Positions 1 to 7,237 of a stretch of DNA of 15,289 nt are shown here, piece after piece (position 1 is the stretch's first letter; each line of letters begins with the position of its first letter). A program made the position numbers and the translations under genes. The notes below the pieces were generated by a model. That model made no database searches, had not been told where the DNA came from, and saw only the letters and a program-made list of their open reading frames with translations. The DNA is taken from the NCBI GenBank assembly GCA_023423285.1, contig JAFAFV010000148.1:1-15289 (forward strand). The letters are read 5' to 3'. The DNA comes from Bacteroidota bacterium. GTDB lineage: Bacteria; Bacteroidota; Bacteroidia; Chitinophagales; Chitinophagaceae.

Positions 1-2
1 CG

Positions 3-1028
3 GATGACAATATTTACAGCCGTTACAGCAATCCCACTGTTGATGAGTTTGCACGAAAAATGGCCTTGCTTGAAAAATGCGAAGCAGGCTTTGCCGTTGC
101 AAGCGGCATGGCGGCAGTGTTCAGTTCTTTTATGGCCCTGCTGAAAGCTGGCGACCATATCATCTGCTGCCGCTCCATGTTTGGCGGAACGAACACGGTT
201 GTTACAAAGTTCCTGGGCAAGTTTGGTATTGAATACACGATGGTAGAAGCAACCAACATAGCCGCATGGGATGAGGCTGTAAAGCCCAATACCAAAATGC
301 TTTACCTTGAAACCCCCACCAATCCGCAATTAGAGATTATTGACCTGGAAGCTGCAGGCGCTTTTTGCAAACAGCACGCTATTATTTTTAATGTAGACAA
401 TTGTTTTGCCACGCCTATTCTGCAAACACCAGCAGATTTTGGTGCCGACCTGGTGATCCACTCTGCCACCAAATGGCTTGACGGACAGGGACGCGTTTTA
501 GGCGGCATCATTACAGGTAAAAAAAACCTGATTCATGAAATTTACTTGTTTTGCCGTAACTCAGGCCCGGCACTTTCCCCCTTCAACGCGTGGGTGCTTA
601 CCAAAAGCCTGGAAACCCTGGATGTGCGCATAAACCGCCACTGCGATAATGCCATGAAATTAGCGCAGGCATTACAATATCATCCTAAACTATCCCGTGT
701 AAAATATCCCTTTTTACCTTCACATCCGCAATACGAAATTGCAACAAAGCAAATGAAGGCAGGCGGCGGCATTGTATGTTTTGAACTAAAAGGCGGCATT
801 GAAAGCGGTAGAAAATTCATGGATGCCCTGCAGATATTATCTCTCACGCCCAACCTGGGCGACAGCCGCAGTATTGCCTCCCATCCGGCAAGTACCACGC
901 ATGGCAAGCTTACCGAAGAAGAAAGAAAAGCAGTTGGCATCTCGGCCGGCCTCATACGAATTTCAGTAGGGTTGGAAGATGCTGACGATATTATTTGGGA
1001 TATTGAACAGGCTTTGGAAAAATGCTGA
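3..1028 (+). CDS. metZ: O-succinylhomoserine sulfhydrylase (trans-sulfuration PLP enzyme), 5' truncated by the window edge
   Basis: The reading frame is open from base 3, upstream of the first internal ATG at 60, and opens with the family stretch IYSRYSNPTVDEF, so the true start lies before the window. This is a fold-type I PLP enzyme of the Cys/Met metabolism family. The Schiff-base lysine is in HSATKWLDGQGR (Lys codon 471-473); the PLP-phosphate region (ASGMAA) and the aspartate that contacts the pyridine nitrogen (NVDNCFATP) are also present. The DGQGRVLGG continuation after the lysine is typical of MetZ rather than of MetB cystathionine gamma-synthase. The family makes homocysteine from O-succinyl- or O-acetylhomoserine and sulfide in the cytoplasm. 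The C-terminal part is complete and ends with ISVGLEDADDIIWDIEQAL. The acyl donor cannot be decided from sequence. It runs convergently into the LacI gene, 7 bp away, with no visible terminator. Confidence 0.88.
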   Translation, partial: DDNIYSRYSNPTVDEFARKMALLEKCEAGFAVASGMAAVFSSFMALLKAGDHIICCRSMFGGTNTVVTKFLGKFGIEYTMVEATNIAAWDEAVKPNTKMLYLETPTNPQLEIIDLEAAGAFCKQHAIIFNVDNCFATPILQTPADFGADLVIHSATKWLDGQGRVLGGIITGKKNLIHEIYLFCRNSGPALSPFNAWVLTKSLETLDVRINRHCDNAMKLAQALQYHPKLSRVKYPFLPSHPQYEIATKQMKAGGGIVCFELKGGIESGRKFMDALQILSLTPNLGDSRSIASHPASTTHGKLTEEERKAVGISAGLIRISVGLEDADDIIWDIEQALEKC

Positions 1029-1035
1029 TCCTTCA

Positions 1036-2043
1036 TTAACCTGTAGACGCCCTGGGGAAGAGTTCTGATTTCAAAACAATATTTTCCGGTTTGAAATACC
1101 GTGGTTTTTCTATTGCACTGATCAGTTCAGATGCTGCTTTTTCGCCAATTTCAAAAGCGGGTTGTGTAACCGTGGTTAAGGAGGGATTTAAAAGGCCTGC
1201 TGTTCGAAGATTGCTAAACGTTATGAGCTTTAAATCCTGAGGGATACGAATACCAAGTTCCCTGCACACTTCATACGCAATAAGGGTGTAAGACTCCACG
1301 GCGGTAAAAAGCCCATCGGGCGGATTTTTACATTTCAGCAGGGTTTTAATCGTTCCATAATCATCAGCATAATCATCACTGCATTTTACCACATGCTGCG
1401 GATAAAATTTCAGGTTGTGTTTTTTCAAAGCATCGCGGTAGCCATTTAAGCGAAGCTGCCCAATAGAAAGTTTGTTAGAAATACGACAATGCGCAATCTT
1501 TTTACACCCAGCCCTGATCAAATGCTCTGTAGCCTCAAAGGCGCTTTCATAATCATTGGTGCTTACAGTTGAACAGTTCAACCCGGTATTCACCCTGTCA
1601 AAAAAAACCACCGGCATGCCCGTGGAAACAATCTGCCTGATGTGATCCATATCATTGGTCTCCCGTGTCAGCGAGATCAGCATGCCGTCAACCCTTCCGC
1701 TGGCAAAGTTTTTCACCAGTTCTTTTTCGTATTCGTATTTTTCGTGGCTTAAATAGATCAGCACATGATACCTTTTTGCCTGAGCTACTTCCTGTATACC
1801 ATCAATGGCTGATACAAAAAAGTTATTGGCAATACGCGGAACGATAACAGCAATGGTTTTACTCTTGGCTCTGCGCAAGCTACTGGCATACACATTAGGC
1901 TGATAATTATAGGCTTTTGCTATTTTCTTTACCCTTTCTTTGGTCTCCTCACTTATTTCATAGCTGTCGCGCAAGGCTTTAGATACAGTGCTGATGGAAA
2001 GCCCCAGAATAGACGAGAGTTTCTTTAAATTAACAGAATCCAT
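1036..2043 (-). CDS. LacI-family transcriptional repressor
   Basis: 335 aa, the usual length for LacI/GalR regulators. Residues 5-26 form the N-terminal helix-turn-helix (LKKLSSILGLSISTVSKAL), followed by the hinge helix with the N-x-x-A-x-x-L pattern (PNVYASSLRR, about 49-58). The rest is a periplasmic-binding-protein-like effector domain beginning at TIAVIVPRIANNFF and ending with the dimerisation region TTVTQPAFEIGEKAASEL. It should bind a palindromic operator as a dimer and release it on binding a sugar-like ligand. The ATG at 2043 puts the HTH right at the N-terminus, as expected. No sugar-metabolism gene is directly adjacent; the nearest plausible targets are the polysaccharide lyase and GH88 genes 5 kb away, and the neighbouring methionine gene is convergent. 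Ligand and regulon are unknown. Confidence 0.93.
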   Translation of the reverse strand: MDSVNLKKLSSILGLSISTVSKALRDSYEISEETKERVKKIAKAYNYQPNVYASSLRRAKSKTIAVIVPRIANNFFVSAIDGIQEVAQAKRYHVLIYLSHEKYEYEKELVKNFASGRVDGMLISLTRETNDMDHIRQIVSTGMPVVFFDRVNTGLNCSTVSTNDYESAFEATEHLIRAGCKKIAHCRISNKLSIGQLRLNGYRDALKKHNLKFYPQHVVKCSDDYADDYGTIKTLLKCKNPPDGLFTAVESYTLIAYEVCRELGIRIPQDLKLITFSNLRTAGLLNPSLTTVTQPAFEIGEKAASELISAIEKPRYFKPENIVLKSELFPRASTG

Positions 2044-2260
2044 GGCATGTATTTGTAGCTAATGCAGTGATTTTAGCGAGAGCAACAAAATCTTTACGAA
2101 TATAACAACATTTACAGGATATTTTTACATGGTAACATATTGGGTTTGTTACCTCCAAAAACCTCATTATGCACCTAATCGCCCGATTACGTTTTTGATT
2201 TGCGAAATCGCTTTCTATGCACAAACAGAACTCAATTCTGAACGGTTTGACTGCCTCACA

Positions 2261-2316
2261 AGAACGAAGCAGTTTGCGCATCCTTTACTGATTTTTCAAA
2301 GCACCATCTTCGTTCT
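2261..2316. repeat. 9-bp perfect inverted repeat
   Basis: AGAACGAAG (2261-2269) and its exact complement CTTCGTTCT (2308-2316) are separated by 38 bp. The arms could close a long stem-loop in an RNA from either strand. Function unknown. The spacing is too wide for a single dimer operator. Confidence 0.5.
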
Positions 2317-2363
2317 ATGGATGCCGAAAATAATTTCCGCCCTGGCTACACTGAAGGTGGTTT

Positions 2364-2389
2364 AATGCCAACAGTTATATGGCATTTTT
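2364..2389 (+). terminator. terminator-like hairpin reading in the plus direction
   Basis: AATGCCA (2364-2370), a 9-nt loop, TGGCATT (2380-2386), then a run of T reaching 2389. The T-run is on the plus strand, although both flanking genes are on the minus strand. It may end an unannotated plus-strand transcript or simply act as a 3' structure for the TerC mRNA. The stem is AT-rich, so termination would be modest. Confidence 0.4.
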
Positions 2390-2415
2390 GGAATTGTAAG
2401 TAGTGACTATCGCTA

Positions 2416-3195
2416 CTATTCATTGATCATTTTCTTAAGCTGCACTGGGCCATCGCTCTGGGTTTTCTTTTTACCCTGCCGTAAGATGAGGAACTGAACC
2501 ATCATAGAGAATCCCATGGCAAAATAAATATTGCTCTTCGCTATTGGCATGTCCACACCTTCTGCTAAAAGCGAAACCCCTATCAGAATTAAAAACGACA
2601 GCGCGAGTATTTTCACACTGGGGTGACGGTTTACAAAATTACCTACGGGGTTTACCGCCACGATCATAAATATCATAGAAACAATCACAGCGGCGATCAT
2701 GATCTCGATATGATCAGCCATACCAATGGCTGTAATTACAGAGTCTAATCCAAACACAAGGTCGAGTATGCCTATTTGTATAATAGTTGCGGTAAAAGAA
2801 AGTGGTTTTATAATTTTTTGATTGTGTTCGCCTTCAAGACTGCCGTAAATTTCGTGCACGCTTTTATATAGCAAAAACAAACCTCCGAGAATCAATATTA
2901 AATCTCTGCCAGAAATGGCCAGCTTGTCGGCCCATTCGCCTGTTAACCCGAACCACTGCCCTATGTTGAACAATGGCGCAGTCAGCGTCATCACCCATGT
3001 GAGTGAGAACAGCAGAATGACCCTTATAACCAAAGCAAACGAGATACCCAATATTCTGCCTCGTTTTTGTTGTTGCGCAGGCAACTTACCTGTTAGTATT
3101 GAAATAAAAATTATGTTATCAATACCTAAAATAATTTCCATTACCACGAGGGTTAAAAAAGATGCCCATGCTTCGGGACTACTAATCCATTCCAT
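2416..3195 (-). CDS. TerC-family integral membrane protein
   Basis: 259 aa, almost entirely hydrophobic, with about seven membrane spans (roughly 12-32, 48-70, 96-112, 133-156, 163-181, 195-213, 222-240) and a short charged C-terminal tail. The paired acidic motifs that define TerC/Alx/YoaE proteins are present: E-I-I-L-G-I-D-N (Glu20, Asp26) and D-L-V-F-G-L-D-S (Asp145, Asp151). These lie in membrane segments and are thought to coordinate a metal; characterised relatives export manganese, while the founding tellurium-resistance role is indirect. It starts 21 bp after the stop of the upstream hydrolase gene, so both are probably on one mRNA. No cytoplasmic CBS or CorC domain follows, so this is the short TerC form. 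The transported ion is inferred from the family only. Confidence 0.9.
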   Translation of the reverse strand: MEWISSPEAWASFLTLVVMEIILGIDNIIFISILTGKLPAQQQKRGRILGISFALVIRVILLFSLTWVMTLTAPLFNIGQWFGLTGEWADKLAISGRDLILILGGLFLLYKSVHEIYGSLEGEHNQKIIKPLSFTATIIQIGILDLVFGLDSVITAIGMADHIEIMIAAVIVSMIFMIVAVNPVGNFVNRHPSVKILALSFLILIGVSLLAEGVDMPIAKSNIYFAMGFSMMVQFLILRQGKKKTQSDGPVQLKKMINE

Positions 3196-3216
3196 GTTTT
3201 ATAAATTTGATTGAGA

Positions 3217-4230
3217 TTATTTGATTGATTTGTCTGCAAGAAAACTTTTAAGAGGTCCAATAAATCTGTCGAAAACTTCAATATGAGGCATATGCCCTAC
3301 ATTTTCCAACTCTACCAGAACAGAGCCGGGAATTTTACGCTGAGTTTTTTTTCCTAACTCGTTGTATAAGCCCATTGTATGCTGTATGTCTGGTGGCGCT
3401 ATAGCTTTGCCAATTGCCGTTCTGTCGCGTGTGCCGATGATGAGCAGGGTTGGTACTTTCAATTTTGAAAACTCATATACTACAGGTTGTGTAAAGATCA
3501 TATCGCTGGTTAGTGCATTATTCCATGCAATAAGCGGGTACTCTCTGTGCAATGTCCAACCGGCAAGAAGGTTCAGCCACTCGTCGTAGTCGGGTTTCCA
3601 TTTGTTATCGTAATAAAATTTAAGCTGGTACTCTTTTAAAGACTCATAAGTTGCTTTCAATTCATTTTGATAGTTGGCGCTGACAGGTGTGTATGGCACT
3701 ACAACTTTATAATCCTCCAACCCGATGGGATTCTCAAGCACCAGCTTTTCTGTAATATCAGGATACATTAATGCAAACCTTGTAGCCAGCATTCCGCCCA
3801 TAGAATGGCCTACTATCGTTGCTTTTTTTATTCTTAAAGTATCTAAAACCGCTTTTGTATTGGCAGCAAGCTGATGAAAACTGTATTGAAAACTTTCAGG
3901 CTTGGATGATTTTCCAAAACCTATCTGGTCAGGAACAACCACACGGTAACCCTCTTTTACCAGGTCTTCTATAGTTGTTTTCCAATACGCCCCATTGAAA
4001 TTTTTTCCATGTAGCAGTACTACATTTTTACCATTGTAAGAAGTGGGCTGAACATCCATATAAGCCATTTGCAAAGTTTGCCCCTGAATATGCAATGGCA
4101 AAAAGTAAACGGAATAAGGATAAACATAATCTTTGAGTTGAGGATCTAGTGCACGCAATGAAGTGTTTTGTGAATAACCACTAAAATTAATGAGCGTGGT
4201 TAGCATTAAGACTGCGATCTTTTTCAACAT
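3217..4230 (-). CDS. exported alpha/beta-hydrolase
   Basis: 337 aa with a Sec signal peptide (about residues 1-21, ending GYSQ). The alpha/beta-hydrolase core is intact: oxyanion-loop motif HGKNFNG (74-80), nucleophile elbow G-H-S-M-G-G with Ser143, acid Asp269 in GTRDRT and catalytic His313 in VGHMPH. A cap-like insertion lies between about 170 and 250. It is therefore likely an active periplasmic hydrolase, but the substrate (ester, lactone, haloalkane and so on) cannot be told. The ATG at 4230 gives a clean signal peptide. It probably leads a two-gene operon with the TerC gene 21 bp downstream. A 7-bp inverted repeat lies in its leader at 4258-4292. Confidence 0.9.
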   Translation of the reverse strand: MLKKIAVLMLTTLINFSGYSQNTSLRALDPQLKDYVYPYSVYFLPLHIQGQTLQMAYMDVQPTSYNGKNVVLLHGKNFNGAYWKTTIEDLVKEGYRVVVPDQIGFGKSSKPESFQYSFHQLAANTKAVLDTLRIKKATIVGHSMGGMLATRFALMYPDITEKLVLENPIGLEDYKVVVPYTPVSANYQNELKATYESLKEYQLKFYYDNKWKPDYDEWLNLLAGWTLHREYPLIAWNNALTSDMIFTQPVVYEFSKLKVPTLLIIGTRDRTAIGKAIAPPDIQHTMGLYNELGKKTQRKIPGSVLVELENVGHMPHIEVFDRFIGPLKSFLADKSIK

Positions 4231-4257
4231 TCTATGTATTACTATTTTGTTTTGTTT

Positions 4258-4292
4258 GGTAAAAATATCGGAATTAATGGAAAAATTTTACC
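4258..4292. repeat. inverted repeat in the hydrolase leader
   Basis: GGTAAAA (4258-4264) and TTTTACC (4286-4292) are perfect complements with a 21-nt spacer, 28-62 bp upstream of the hydrolase start codon. It could be an operator or an mRNA stem. The arms are AT-rich, so chance is possible. Confidence 0.35.
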
Positions 4293-4309
4293 AATTATCA
4301 TGCCGCGTT

Positions 4310-4345
4310 AAAAATAAATAAGGCATCCTGGTATCAGACTGCCTT
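4310..4345 (-). terminator. intrinsic terminator of the YceI-family gene
   Basis: Read on the minus strand, AAGGCA (4345-4340) pairs with TGCCTT (4325-4320), with an additional inner CTG/CAG stem, followed by the U-rich tract ATTTATTTTT (4319-4310). It begins 25 bp after the YceI stop codon and separates that gene from the hydrolase-TerC unit. Confidence 0.7.
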
Positions 4346-4370
4346 AGATATTTTTTGTATGGTTAACAAA

Positions 4371-4946
4371 TTATTTAGCTTTTGCAAACTGCAGGTAAAT
4401 TTTTATATCCACATCTTTTGCAATGCCCATACCCGTGGGATCGTAGTTTACGTTATAATCAAGTCTGTTCAGGTTTAAGAAAGCTGAAAAACCGATCTTT
4501 TCATTACCCTGCTGATCTTTGGTTGTGCCGCCGTATACCACGCTCAGAGTAACGGGTTTGGTCACGTCTTTAATGGTCATGTTACCTTTCAGCTCATAGT
4601 TGTTGCCTTTTATTTTTTTGAACGATGTTCCCACGAATGTCATATTGGGATATTTTTCCACCTCAAAAAAATCTGCACTGCGTAAGTGATTGTCCCTGGG
4701 TTCTACAGAAGTATTTATACTTTTTACATCTACAGTAAAATTTATTTTGGCATCAGTAAAATCTGCTTTTGAAGCAACCATGCTGCCGTCAAATTTTTCA
4801 AACTTACCTGGTACAAAACTAATTCCAGAATGTTTGATGGTGAAATTAATGGAACTGTGGAATGGGTCCACCTTCCAGGTGGTTTGTGCAAATATGCTTA
4901 CAGTTGCAAATAATGTAACAAGCGATAGTAATAATGTTTTTTTCAT
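4371..4946 (-). CDS. secreted YceI-family protein
   Basis: 191 aa: a signal peptide (1-21, ending IFAQ) followed by one complete YceI domain. The family N-terminus W-K-V-D-P-F-H-S-S-I-N-F-T-I-K-H (24-39), the central VKSINTSVEPRDNHLRSADF stretch and the closing N-Y-D-P-T-G-M-G-I region are all present. YceI proteins fold into a lipocalin-like beta-barrel and bind amphiphilic isoprenoid lipids; in most organisms their job is unclear. It should be periplasmic. It is flanked by its own terminator and a leader resembling that of the polysaccharide lyase gene, so it is probably monocistronic. No cytochrome b561 or other partner often found with YceI is nearby. Confidence 0.93.
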   Translation of the reverse strand: MKKTLLLSLVTLFATVSIFAQTTWKVDPFHSSINFTIKHSGISFVPGKFEKFDGSMVASKADFTDAKINFTVDVKSINTSVEPRDNHLRSADFFEVEKYPNMTFVGTSFKKIKGNNYELKGNMTIKDVTKPVTLSVVYGGTTKDQQGNEKIGFSAFLNLNRLDYNVNYDPTGMGIAKDVDIKIYLQFAKAK

Positions 4947-4988
4947 GTGTATCTTTTTAGTGCGCCGCTTTTCGGCTGTTAATTAATG
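4947..4988 (-). promoter_or_regulatory. leader upstream of YceI, shared with the lyase gene
   Basis: The 42 bp directly before the YceI ATG match the 42 bp before the polysaccharide lyase ATG (6999-7040) at 33 positions without gaps. Conserved blocks on the plus strand are GTGT, TTTTTAGT, CGCCGCT and TTAATG. On the mRNA strand this copy can form GCCG-AAAAG-CGGC. The A-rich stretch close to the start codon fits translation initiation without a Shine-Dalgarno site. Confidence 0.55.
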
Positions 4989-5130
4989 TTACATGGAATT
5001 CGCCAAAATACTTGTTCCTGGTGGCGTGAAGCATTCTAAGGCTCATTTCATGCTGATTTGTTTTTGTTAATAATAACACGAAATTACCATCAAATTGCAT
5101 CGTAGCCATTGACATAGGTTAATTAATGTT
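4978..5130. repeat. 13-bp direct repeat in the YceI-lyase intergenic region
   Basis: GTTAATTAATGTT occurs exactly at 4978-4990 and again at 5118-5130, 140 bp apart. The first copy overlaps the end of the shared leader; the second lies just after the lyase stop codon. No terminal inverted repeats were seen in the 127 bp between them. Function unknown. Confidence 0.5.
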
Positions 5131-5138
5131 TAAACACA

Positions 5139-6998
5139 CTATTGCCATTGGGCTAAAGGAGTCACCTTATCATCAGCAGTCTTGTCCTGCGGTAGCAGGT
5201 GCACCATAAAAGTGGAGGATGTGTTGGCCTGAATCTGTACTTCAAACCCTACAATAATGGTTCCGGGGTTGGCTGCATCATAACTGGTTGTGGGTGTCGT
5301 ACTCCATGTTTTAATTGTAACTGGCAAAGAAGAATGCATCTTTAGCAAAAGTTTTTTTCCATCCTTTTTAAGCTGTATCTCGCTGCCAGAAACAATATTT
5401 ACATCTGCCGGAGTCACCATGCTCCACCGCAGTAATACCGGTTTGCCGCCCGTTTCAATTTCATCCTGTATTACCACATATTGTTTATCGCGTATGCCAA
5501 CACCTCTAACGGCTTTTTTCACTTCGTTTCCAAATACAGCGGTCATATTGCTTTGTGCAAACATAAACCGGGGACTGCACGAGTGCCTATCAATTTCAGC
5601 CCTGCCATTCACTCGGTGCAAACTGTCATTAATGGTAAGTGTATTGTGTGATGTATTGATGTAACGAAAAATGGTCCATCGCTGCGCATACTGATCTTTA
5701 CCAAAGATTCTCATGCCTTTTGCTTCAAGCGATTCATAATTCTGCATGCCGAAATCCATCGCCCAGCGCACACCATTTGCTTCCATTATAAAAGACCCTA
5801 CATCCATATGAGCGTGGTTTACATTGGCAACACCCGCCTTAAAGCCCAGGTAAATAGCGTTGCGATCCGTCCACAAAGTGCGCATCATGGCAACCGGGCT
5901 TAAACCATTAGCTGTCCACATAAGTTGCTGTGGCGTTATTGCGCGATAGCGGGCAATATCTTTTCCCCATATCAGCAGCATGGGCAAAAACCTATTGCCG
6001 TTCAATTGGTTTTGAGGCTGATCTTTTATATAAGCAAGTTCGTTTGTCAGAATTTGGTGACTATTGTTTTTAGCCGCGAACCAAAAAATTGCTGTATTAA
6101 AATTTTTATTGGTTCCGTTATCAGCGTAATTAAATGCATGGCCTGAAGGACTTATCACGTGCAGCATATAATCCGCCGAATTCATAAAACCTTTTATACG
6201 CGTGAGGCCAAAATCTGTTTTATAAATTTTCTCAAGAGCACTTAAAAATAAAACATTGTAAGAAGTGCCGTATTCCCAATACCCAGATCCTTCGGGGTAA
6301 GCGCCATCAGGGCCATATACTTTCATGGCAATTTTGATGCTTTCTATAGCTCTGTTGATGATGCTTTTGGCCAACTCAGGATCATCTTCATAAATGGCCA
6401 GTGCGCCAAGTGTCATCCCCGCATTACATACCTGGTTCCAGTTATTATCAGATTTCAGCCAACTGTTGTGCCGGCTTATAAAAGATGGCTTCAATCCTTT
6501 TTCAATGATCGCGGTTTTAATTTCGCCTGCTGTTTCGGATGGCAACAAATGATGTAGCCAGTCGTACCCTATAGCTACAGCAGTAGTCATTTCTGCAACA
6601 TCCAAAAAATGTGACGGATTCCAGTCGCTGAACTTTGCAACATTACTCATCTCTGCTACCGCCCTGTTTGAAAATCTTTTGTCGCCACTCACCCTGTAGG
6701 TGTAAGAAAGATATAATATCCTTCTAATAGCCTCTCTTGAAACACTCAGCAACCTTCTGCCGATTTGTTTTCTTTCCAGCAGCGGTAATGCCAGCATATT
6801 CTCTGCTTCTTTGTGAATGGCTTCCACCACTTTTTTATAATGAACATTTACAGTTGATGCCTGCTTTACTGCGGCTTCATCCTGGCTGAATAAAAATAAG
6901 CGCGGATGTTGTTGTACGGGCATATGATGAACCTGGGAGAAAACAAAATTGCAACAGTAAAAAATCATACAGGCAATCAGTAAGCAATTTAGTTTCAT
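5139..6998 (-). CDS. secreted heparinase II/III-like polysaccharide lyase
   Basis: 619 aa with a signal peptide (about 1-22, ending VFSQ). Residues roughly 30-350 form the alpha/alpha-toroid lyase domain, with NNWNQV (185-190) and G-Y-W-E-Y-G-T-S-Y (239-247). Residues about 370-600 form the heparinase II/III beta-sandwich domain, with N-H-A-H-M-D-V-G-S-F (394-403), a W-A-M-D-F-G-M segment (412-418) and SHNTL (450-454). These Asn, Tyr and His motifs are the catalytic and metal-site signatures of the PL12/15/17/21 group, which cleaves uronic-acid polysaccharides by beta-elimination. It has no lipobox, so it is periplasmic or secreted. The divergent GH88 gene supports the role, because GH88 consumes unsaturated lyase products. 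The exact PL family and substrate (glycosaminoglycan, alginate or other polyuronide) cannot be fixed by eye. Confidence 0.87.
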   Translation of the reverse strand: MKLNCLLIACMIFYCCNFVFSQVHHMPVQQHPRLFLFSQDEAAVKQASTVNVHYKKVVEAIHKEAENMLALPLLERKQIGRRLLSVSREAIRRILYLSYTYRVSGDKRFSNRAVAEMSNVAKFSDWNPSHFLDVAEMTTAVAIGYDWLHHLLPSETAGEIKTAIIEKGLKPSFISRHNSWLKSDNNWNQVCNAGMTLGALAIYEDDPELAKSIINRAIESIKIAMKVYGPDGAYPEGSGYWEYGTSYNVLFLSALEKIYKTDFGLTRIKGFMNSADYMLHVISPSGHAFNYADNGTNKNFNTAIFWFAAKNNSHQILTNELAYIKDQPQNQLNGNRFLPMLLIWGKDIARYRAITPQQLMWTANGLSPVAMMRTLWTDRNAIYLGFKAGVANVNHAHMDVGSFIMEANGVRWAMDFGMQNYESLEAKGMRIFGKDQYAQRWTIFRYINTSHNTLTINDSLHRVNGRAEIDRHSCSPRFMFAQSNMTAVFGNEVKKAVRGVGIRDKQYVVIQDEIETGGKPVLLRWSMVTPADVNIVSGSEIQLKKDGKKLLLKMHSSLPVTIKTWSTTPTTSYDAANPGTIIVGFEVQIQANTSSTFMVHLLPQDKTADDKVTPLAQWQ

Positions 6999-7040
6999 GT
7001 GTTATTTTTTAGTACGCCGCTATGCGCCTGTTTTTTAATG
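6999..7040 (-). promoter_or_regulatory. leader upstream of the lyase gene, shared with YceI
   Basis: Second copy of the 42-bp leader described for YceI (4947-4988), again ending exactly at the ATG. The central GC block differs (GGCG-CATA-GCGGCG on the mRNA strand), so the four-pair stem seen in the YceI copy is not preserved by compensating changes. This favours a conserved sequence signal over a conserved stem. Confidence 0.55.
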
Positions 7041-7148
7041 ATCATATCGAATACGCCATATACTCCCAGTCGGTATGCAATTTTGCTTATGGCTATTTAT
7101 ACAAAAATTGATGGCTAAAAATAATACTATTACACGAGGTTTTTGATC

Positions 7149-7162
7149 AATCGAAAACGTTA
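7149..7162. promoter_or_regulatory. possible LacI-type operator half-site in the lyase/GH88 divergent region
   Basis: The segment around AACGTT (7156-7161) has the central CpG and A-rich arm typical of LacI-family operators but is an imperfect palindrome. On the minus strand it reads ACGTTTTCGATT, 11 of 12 identical to 2189-2200 upstream of the lacI-type gene. The 239-bp region 6999-7237 must hold both divergent promoters; no exact TAnnTTTG box was found in it. Confidence 0.25.
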
Positions 7163-7237
7163 TAGCAAATAATACAAGGAATGGATTTGTTCTTTTCAGA
7201 ATATTCATTCATATTTAAAGAAATAAAACCAATTGTT

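Larger units (their letters stand above)
2044..2415. other. 372-bp gap between the LacI and TerC genes, rich in inverted repeats
   Basis: No convincing gene. Short open frames on both strands (plus 2129-2365, minus 2281-2030) have unlikely composition and no recognisable family. The gap must hold the LacI promoter, but no good TAnnTTTG box is visible. It holds several inverted repeats: GGTAACA/TGTTACC (2131-2137 and 2147-2153), TAATCG/CGATTA (2176-2181 and 2184-2189), CAGAA/TTCTG (2226-2230 and 2236-2240), a 9-bp pair at 2261-2269/2308-2316, a terminator-like hairpin at 2364-2389, and a stem at 2399-2417 that overlaps the TerC stop codon. Confidence 0.6.

Noticed and set aside
2129..2365. 78-codon plus-strand frame in the LacI-TerC gap, ending exactly at the terminator-like hairpin
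   Set aside because: The translation is rich in scattered Cys, Trp and aromatic residues without domain or periodicity, and much of the DNA is inverted repeat. Not called as a gene; the hairpin is reported separately.
7181..7237. Upstream ATG start for the GH88 protein
   Set aside because: The extra 19 residues precede a complete lipoprotein signal peptide that begins at the ATG at 7238.
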